Shown: positions 7,561 through 10,251 of the stretch, piece after piece
How positions within the stretch are numbered: position 1 is the stretch's first letter
How the letters are laid out: every line of letters begins with the position of its first letter
Assembly (NCBI GenBank): GCA_039931555.1
Contig: JBDTRP010000157.1
Span: forward strand, 1 to 10,251
DNA length: 10,251 nucleotides
Direction of reading: 5' to 3'
Source: JAENVT01 sp039931555
Lineage (GTDB): Bacteria; Actinomycetota; Acidimicrobiia; Acidimicrobiales; Ilumatobacteraceae
Notes under the pieces: model-generated
Databases searched by the model: none
The model's input: the letters and a program-made list of their open reading frames with translations, nothing else
Told to the model about the DNA's origin: nothing
Program-made: the position numbers and the translations under genes

Positions 7561-7654
7561 AACGGCACCGTATCGCACGCGTTCGACCGTGTCTACGTTC
7601 AGTGGTCAATCACCCACACTATGATGAGAGTCCGCAGACCTGCCGAGAGACGGG

Positions 7655-8047
7655 CTAGCCAGTTTGAGTCTGCATCTGCCCAGGATTGGTGATCGTGATG
7701 ACCCCGCCCCAGGCGCATTGGCACATGCACGTCGCGGTCAATGCCGGGGCCCCGTTGATCTGCACCGTCGGCGAGCCGGGCGACCAGGGCGAGGTCGTGA
7801 CCGGGATGCACGGCTGCGGCGTCAGCACCCCCAGCGCCGCCGACGTGGCCGCAGCGACCTGCGGGTTCGACAGCGTGGTGCACATTCCGAAGGGCATGAT
7901 GTTGACGTTCGGGGCGAAGTCCTGGATGGTTGCGGCCATCTGGCCCCCCGCTTGAACCGGCTTCCCCTTCGGTACGACGGTCAACACCGAAGGTGCCACC
8001 CCGAAGCTGCACATCAATTGGGCGGTACCGGCGACCTGCACTCCCAT
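7655..8047 (-). CDS. DUF4280 PAAR-like protein, candidate spike tip of the injection system
   Basis: A 130-residue protein that matches the DUF4280 pattern along its whole length: early LMCSFG, then AATIQDF, NIMPFGMCTTLSNPQVAAAT, ALGVLTPQPCIPVT, PWSPGSPTVQINGAPAL and a final WGGVITITNPGQ. Six cysteines (13, 56, 80, 107, 109, 111) could bind metal or form bonds, as in PAAR-type tips. Family members are regarded as PAAR-like caps that sharpen a spike and may carry effectors, so it fits an eCIS part encoded outside the main operon. There is no extra toxin domain. The start at 8047 (MGVQVAGTAQLMCSFG) fits usual family N-termini but has a weak ribosome site. An ATG at 8134 in the same frame would add 29 residues with no family match and would cover a hairpin at 8104-8121. 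Confidence 0.88.
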   Translation of the reverse strand: MGVQVAGTAQLMCSFGVAPSVLTVVPKGKPVQAGGQMAATIQDFAPNVNIMPFGMCTTLSNPQVAAATSAALGVLTPQPCIPVTTSPWSPGSPTVQINGAPALTATCMCQCAWGGVITITNPGQMQTQTG

Positions 8048-8103
8048 GTGAACACCGTAGATCGGTTGCTCGACCAGGTGACCGGCCCCCGGCGAAGCCA
8101 TCC

Positions 8104-8121
8104 GGGCAACACAGGTTGCCC
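8104..8121 (-). terminator. Short stem-loop between the Crp-like and DUF4280 genes
   Basis: GGGCAAC, a four-base loop and GTTGCCC form a perfect 7-bp hairpin. On the - strand it lies about 42 bases after the Crp-like stop and 56 bases before the preferred DUF4280 start. It has no T tract. It may be a weak terminator or attenuator that separates the two genes, and its presence argues against the longer DUF4280 start at 8134. Confidence 0.45.
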
Positions 8122-8162
8122 CTTCGGGAACCATGGCGTCGTGCGAGGCGACCGACGGCCGC

Positions 8163-8825
8163 TCAGCTCCGCCCCATGTTGTCGACGCCGGCCGGGTCGA
8201 GCACGTGGATCACACCTCGCTCGAGACTGAGCAAGTTGTCGCGGACGCCGAGCTGCAGCACCCGATTCACGGTTTGGCGAACCGTGCCAGCGGCGTGGGC
8301 CAGGTCATCTTGCGACATCCGGATCGGCTCGGTGTCGTACGCCGCGGCCAACAACGCGAGGCGACGCCATACCCGCTTCTCGGCCGGCAGCAACATCTCG
8401 ACGACGAGCTCGCTGGTGCGGACCACTCGCTCCGCCAGAGCGATCACCAGGAATCGATCGACGCCCGGGAGACGGGAGCGCACATCTTCGAAGTCGTGGC
8501 GGTGCAGGACCAAGACGTCGCTCGGCTCGAGGGCACAGACCCGACCCGTACGCAACCGGTCCGGATGCACGAGAGCCAGCTCGCCGAAGAACTCGCCCGG
8601 TTGGATCACCCGCAGGGTGATCGTCTGGCCCTGCATCGTCGCCACCTGCACGTCGAGCCGACCGGCCTGCACCAGGTAGAGGCCGTCGCCTCGATCGCCA
8701 TCGTTGAACACCGCCTGACCGCGCTTGTAGTGGCGAGGACGAAGCCGGGCCACCAACGCATCGCGCTCGGCCGGTTCGAGGGCATCGAGGAGCGCTGAGC
8801 GGACGGTCTCGCCGTGGGTCGGCAT
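8163..8825 (-). CDS. Crp/Fnr-family transcriptional regulator
   Basis: A 220-residue protein, the usual length for the family. An N-terminal cyclic-nucleotide-binding barrel (about 12-115) includes GDGLYLVQAGRLDV and a phosphate-binding-cassette-like GEFFGELALV with R92-T93 in place of the Arg-Ser of cAMP-binding Crp. A dimer helix follows (about 120-145), then a winged HTH (169-190, MSQDDLAHAAGTVRQTVNRVL). R183 and R188 align with the two DNA-reading arginines of E. coli Crp (R180, R185), with Gln where Crp has Glu181. There is only one cysteine (97), so no Fnr-type iron-sulfur cluster. The ligand is unknown, but the cassette is intact enough for a nucleotide. ATG 8825 has AGGA at 8833-8836. 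The gene faces away from the gene at 8962, across a spacer with a Crp-like palindrome, which suggests self-regulation and control of its neighbour. Confidence 0.93.
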   Translation of the reverse strand: MPTHGETVRSALLDALEPAERDALVARLRPRHYKRGQAVFNDGDRGDGLYLVQAGRLDVQVATMQGQTITLRVIQPGEFFGELALVHPDRLRTGRVCALEPSDVLVLHRHDFEDVRSRLPGVDRFLVIALAERVVRTSELVVEMLLPAEKRVWRRLALLAAAYDTEPIRMSQDDLAHAAGTVRQTVNRVLQLGVRDNLLSLERGVIHVLDPAGVDNMGRS

Positions 8826-8868
8826 GCGCCGATCCTACGTGCGGCTACCTGGGCGAATGCGGGTCGGA

Positions 8869-8884
8869 CATGACGTACGTCACG
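8869..8884. promoter_or_regulatory. Palindromic operator, Crp-like TGA-N6-TCA
   Basis: TGACGTACGTCA at 8871-8882 is a perfect 12-bp palindrome. With the outer C8869/G8884 pair it makes a 16-bp dyad with one mismatch. The TGA and TCA half-sites are six bases apart, the spacing of the Crp/Fnr consensus TGTGA-N6-TCACA, and the regulator's helix keeps the arginines that read this G. The centre is about 51 bp from the Crp-like start and 86 bp from the divergent ATG at 8962. This makes it a likely shared operator. Confidence 0.65.
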
Positions 8885-8920
8885 AACTGACCGACTCACT
8901 CACGACGGTGGGCTGCACGG

Positions 8921-8943
8921 GATGGGCGCATCGTTCGCCCGTC
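8921..8943 (+). promoter_or_regulatory. Stem-loop just upstream of a strong ribosome binding site
   Basis: GATGGGCG and CGCCCGTC pair over 8 bp (one U-G pair) around a seven-base loop. The stem ends four bases before the GAAAGGGGA (8948-8956) of the gene at 8962. It could stabilise the transcript's 5' end, keep the ribosome site open, or act as an early terminator hairpin. No riboswitch class is recognised. Confidence 0.4.
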
Positions 8944-8947
8944 TCTT

Positions 8948-8956
8948 GAAAGGGGA
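8948..8956 (+). promoter_or_regulatory. Very strong Shine-Dalgarno for the gene at 8962
   Basis: GAAAGGGGA lies five bases before ATG 8962. A second ATG at 8968 would be 11 bases away, so 8962 is preferred. The site is among the strongest in the window and points to high expression. Confidence 0.7.
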
Positions 8957-8961
8957 ACAAG

Positions 8962-9591
8962 ATGCTGATGTTTTCACGTCTCGTCACACTCACCGGTAGT
9001 CCGCGCGCGACAATGCCGTGGGCGATGGGGATCACCGAGTATGTCAATGCCCACGGCGCACTGCCCGTGACCTGCTGGTCGGGTACGTTCGGCTACCCGA
9101 TCGGCACCGTGGCCTGGAGCTCGATGGTCGAGTCGCAGGCCGCGCTTGCCGCCGCAACCGGTCAACTGATCGGCGATGCCGGCTACCTCGACCTCATCGA
9201 GTCCGCTGCGGACCTGGTCGGCGCACCAGGTTCGGATTCGCTGCGCGAGGTGATCTACGGAACCCCCGGTGAGCCACCGGCGATCGGTGCAGTCGCCACG
9301 GTCACGACCGCGACCGCAGTCGTCGACCGCATGGCCGATGCAGTCGGATGGGCCGTCCAGGTCGGCCAGCACGTCGAAAGCGTGATCGGAACGCCGGTTG
9401 CCGTGCTCACCGACGTCTTCGGAACCATGGGTGGGATCACCTGGATCGGCTCGGCACCAGATTTCGCCGCCGGCGACGCGGCGCGCGCCAAGCTCAATGC
9501 CGACGCCGACTACCTCAAGCACCTCGCCGGCTCGAAGGATCTGTTCATCCCCGGCTCCGGACACATCAGCCAGGCAACCCGCATCGCCTGA
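8962..9591 (+). CDS. Unrecognised protein made of two diverged repeats, probable tandem alpha/beta-barrel (NIPSNAP-like) fold
   Basis: A 209-residue soluble protein with no signal peptide or membrane helix. It contains an internal duplication with a shift of about 109 residues. F43-G44 and W52 match F153-G154 and W161, D72-A-G-Y-L76 matches D181-A-D-Y-L185, and L85-V-x-x-P-G-S91 matches L194-F-x-P-G-S199. Each half reads as strand, helix, strand, long helix, strand, as in dimeric alpha/beta-barrel (ferredoxin-like) domains, so the chain may fold as its own dimer. Such folds serve as small monooxygenases, heme-binding proteins or ligand-binding proteins. No catalytic residue can be named here. 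The strong ribosome site and upstream Crp-type palindrome suggest regulated, abundant expression. The gene runs convergent with the DUF3500 gene, with only nine bases between stops and no terminator visible there. Fold assignment is tentative; the duplication is clear. Confidence 0.85.
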   Translation: MLMFSRLVTLTGSPRATMPWAMGITEYVNAHGALPVTCWSGTFGYPIGTVAWSSMVESQAALAAATGQLIGDAGYLDLIESAADLVGAPGSDSLREVIYGTPGEPPAIGAVATVTTATAVVDRMADAVGWAVQVGQHVESVIGTPVAVLTDVFGTMGGITWIGSAPDFAAGDAARAKLNADADYLKHLAGSKDLFIPGSGHISQATRIA

Positions 9592-9600
9592 CCCGCGTTC

Positions 9601-10251
9601 TCAGCCGTGATGGTGTTCGGCGTGGTGGCGGGCCAGCGGGTCGTCGGCAAAGTCGCCCCGCGGGTCTCGCCACACGCTGTGCACGTGGTTCGCGTCGCGC
9701 GCCGTGTTGTCGTATTCGGCCAGGATCGACGGTCCGTGCAGCCGGTAGTAGTGCGGCTGCCCCGGCTCCAATCCGCCGGCCCACAGCAAATGCACGCCGT
9801 CGAGTGCAGCACCCGCGAACTTGGCGGCTTCCTCGTCGGCGACGTCGTCGGGGAGGCGGTCGACGTACAACCGCAGCAACGAATCGAGCATGTCTCGCTG
9901 TGACCCGTCCATTGCGCTCGCGGCCAGGCCCTTCGGTCGACGCGTGAACGACATCGCCTCGAGGTCGTCCGGGCCGACGCCGGTGATTGCGTCGAGTCGC
10001 TCTTGAGCGCCTCGCAACCGCTCGCCGACTTCGCCGTCGAACTGTCGGCGCCAGATCAGTGGCAGCGGAATCGGCCGATCGCCATCGGAGAGCGACGACC
10101 TGTTGCCACCGACGAGGTCGGTCGGCGCCCGTGGTGAGACGATCGCGATGTCGCGCTGTGAACCCGACAACGAGCGCGTCAGCTCGCGCCCAAGATCTTC
10201 GACGCCGGCCAACGGGCGCAGCGGATGGGGGCCGAGCAGCGGTGCGCTCGC
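9601..10251 (-). CDS. DUF3500 family protein, N-terminus beyond the window (partial)
   Basis: 216 residues are visible, and the frame stays open to the right edge, so the true start lies outside. A TTG at 10212 is not a credible start because the residues before it (GPHPLRPLAGVEDLGR) continue the family pattern. Conserved DUF3500 features appear in order: LAGVEDLGRELTRSLSGSQR, then GLAASAMDGSQRDMLDSLL, LYVDRLPDD, HYYRLHGPSILAEYDNT and NHVHSVWRDPRGDF. The His- and Asp-rich final third suggests a metal or ligand site, but the family's biochemical role is not established as far as I know. The protein ends in a His-rich tail (RHHAEHHHG). No link with the injection system is evident. Confidence 0.88.
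   Translation of the reverse strand, partial: ASAPLLGPHPLRPLAGVEDLGRELTRSLSGSQRDIAIVSPRAPTDLVGGNRSSLSDGDRPIPLPLIWRRQFDGEVGERLRGAQERLDAITGVGPDDLEAMSFTRRPKGLAASAMDGSQRDMLDSLLRLYVDRLPDDVADEEAAKFAGAALDGVHLLWAGGLEPGQPHYYRLHGPSILAEYDNTARDANHVHSVWRDPRGDFADDPLARHHAEHHHG

Noticed and set aside
7580..7602. Two similar heptamers (CGTTCGA and CGTTCAG) upstream of the BTAD regulator, considered as a SARP site.
   Set aside because: They start 16 bp apart, not the 11-bp pattern usual for SARP direct repeats, and match in only five of seven bases.
5323..7692. A 789-residue open frame on the + strand opposite the BTAD regulator.
   Set aside because: The - strand frame has clear Walker, winged-helix and BTAD domains. 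The + frame shows no family features and exists because of GC-biased third positions.

Overview
The window is high-GC DNA with tightly packed, ATGA-overlapping genes. It carries a SARP/BTAD regulator with an ATPase domain, a DUF3500 protein and a contractile-injection-system (eCIS) baseplate operon of the type known from actinomycetes. Together these suggest an actinobacterium, perhaps of the Acidimicrobiia/Ilumatobacter kind. The genus is inferred from gene style only. No tRNA, rRNA, insertion sequence, integrase, CRISPR array or phage head gene was found, so the tail-like genes look like a domesticated injection system and not a prophage.

Positions 1-4747 (+ strand) hold the distal end of the eCIS operon. 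In order these are the last 24 codons of an upstream gene, a TIGR02243-type baseplate J-like wedge protein, a 10-codon mini-ORF with ATGA overlaps at both ends, a TIGR02242-type tail protein I-like wedge protein, a 540-residue membrane protein, and a 166-residue orphan. The membrane protein has two zinc ribbons, a long Pro/Gly-rich linker with a 48-bp tandem repeat, one transmembrane helix and a discoidin/NADase-type glycan-binding-like C-terminal domain. Its layout resembles, from memory, the Streptomyces membrane protein CisA that links cytoplasmic CIS particles to the membrane. The operon ends in a perfect 15-bp stem-loop at 4750-4798 that also serves the convergent gene.

Positions 4813-8825 (- strand) hold, in transcription order, a Crp/Fnr-family regulator, a DUF4280 PAAR-like protein (a candidate spike tip for the injection system) and a large STAND-ATPase/BTAD transcription activator. 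A short hairpin separates the first two. The arrangement suggests a regulatory and accessory arm of the eCIS locus, placed tail-to-tail with the structural operon.

The 8826-8961 intergenic region separates the Crp-like gene from a divergent + strand gene. It contains a perfect 12-bp palindrome with Crp-like TGA-N6-TCA spacing and a stem-loop next to a strong ribosome binding site. The + gene (8962-9591) encodes an unrecognised protein built from two diverged copies of a roughly 100-residue unit, probably a pseudo-dimeric alpha/beta barrel. At the right edge a DUF3500 protein runs in on the - strand, missing its N-terminus.

A plausible reading is that the wedge proteins close the baseplate, the zinc-ribbon membrane protein anchors or triggers the particle at the cell envelope, the DUF4280 protein caps the spike, and the BTAD and Crp-like regulators set expression. 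Only the family assignments are well supported. The links between the genes are inference.
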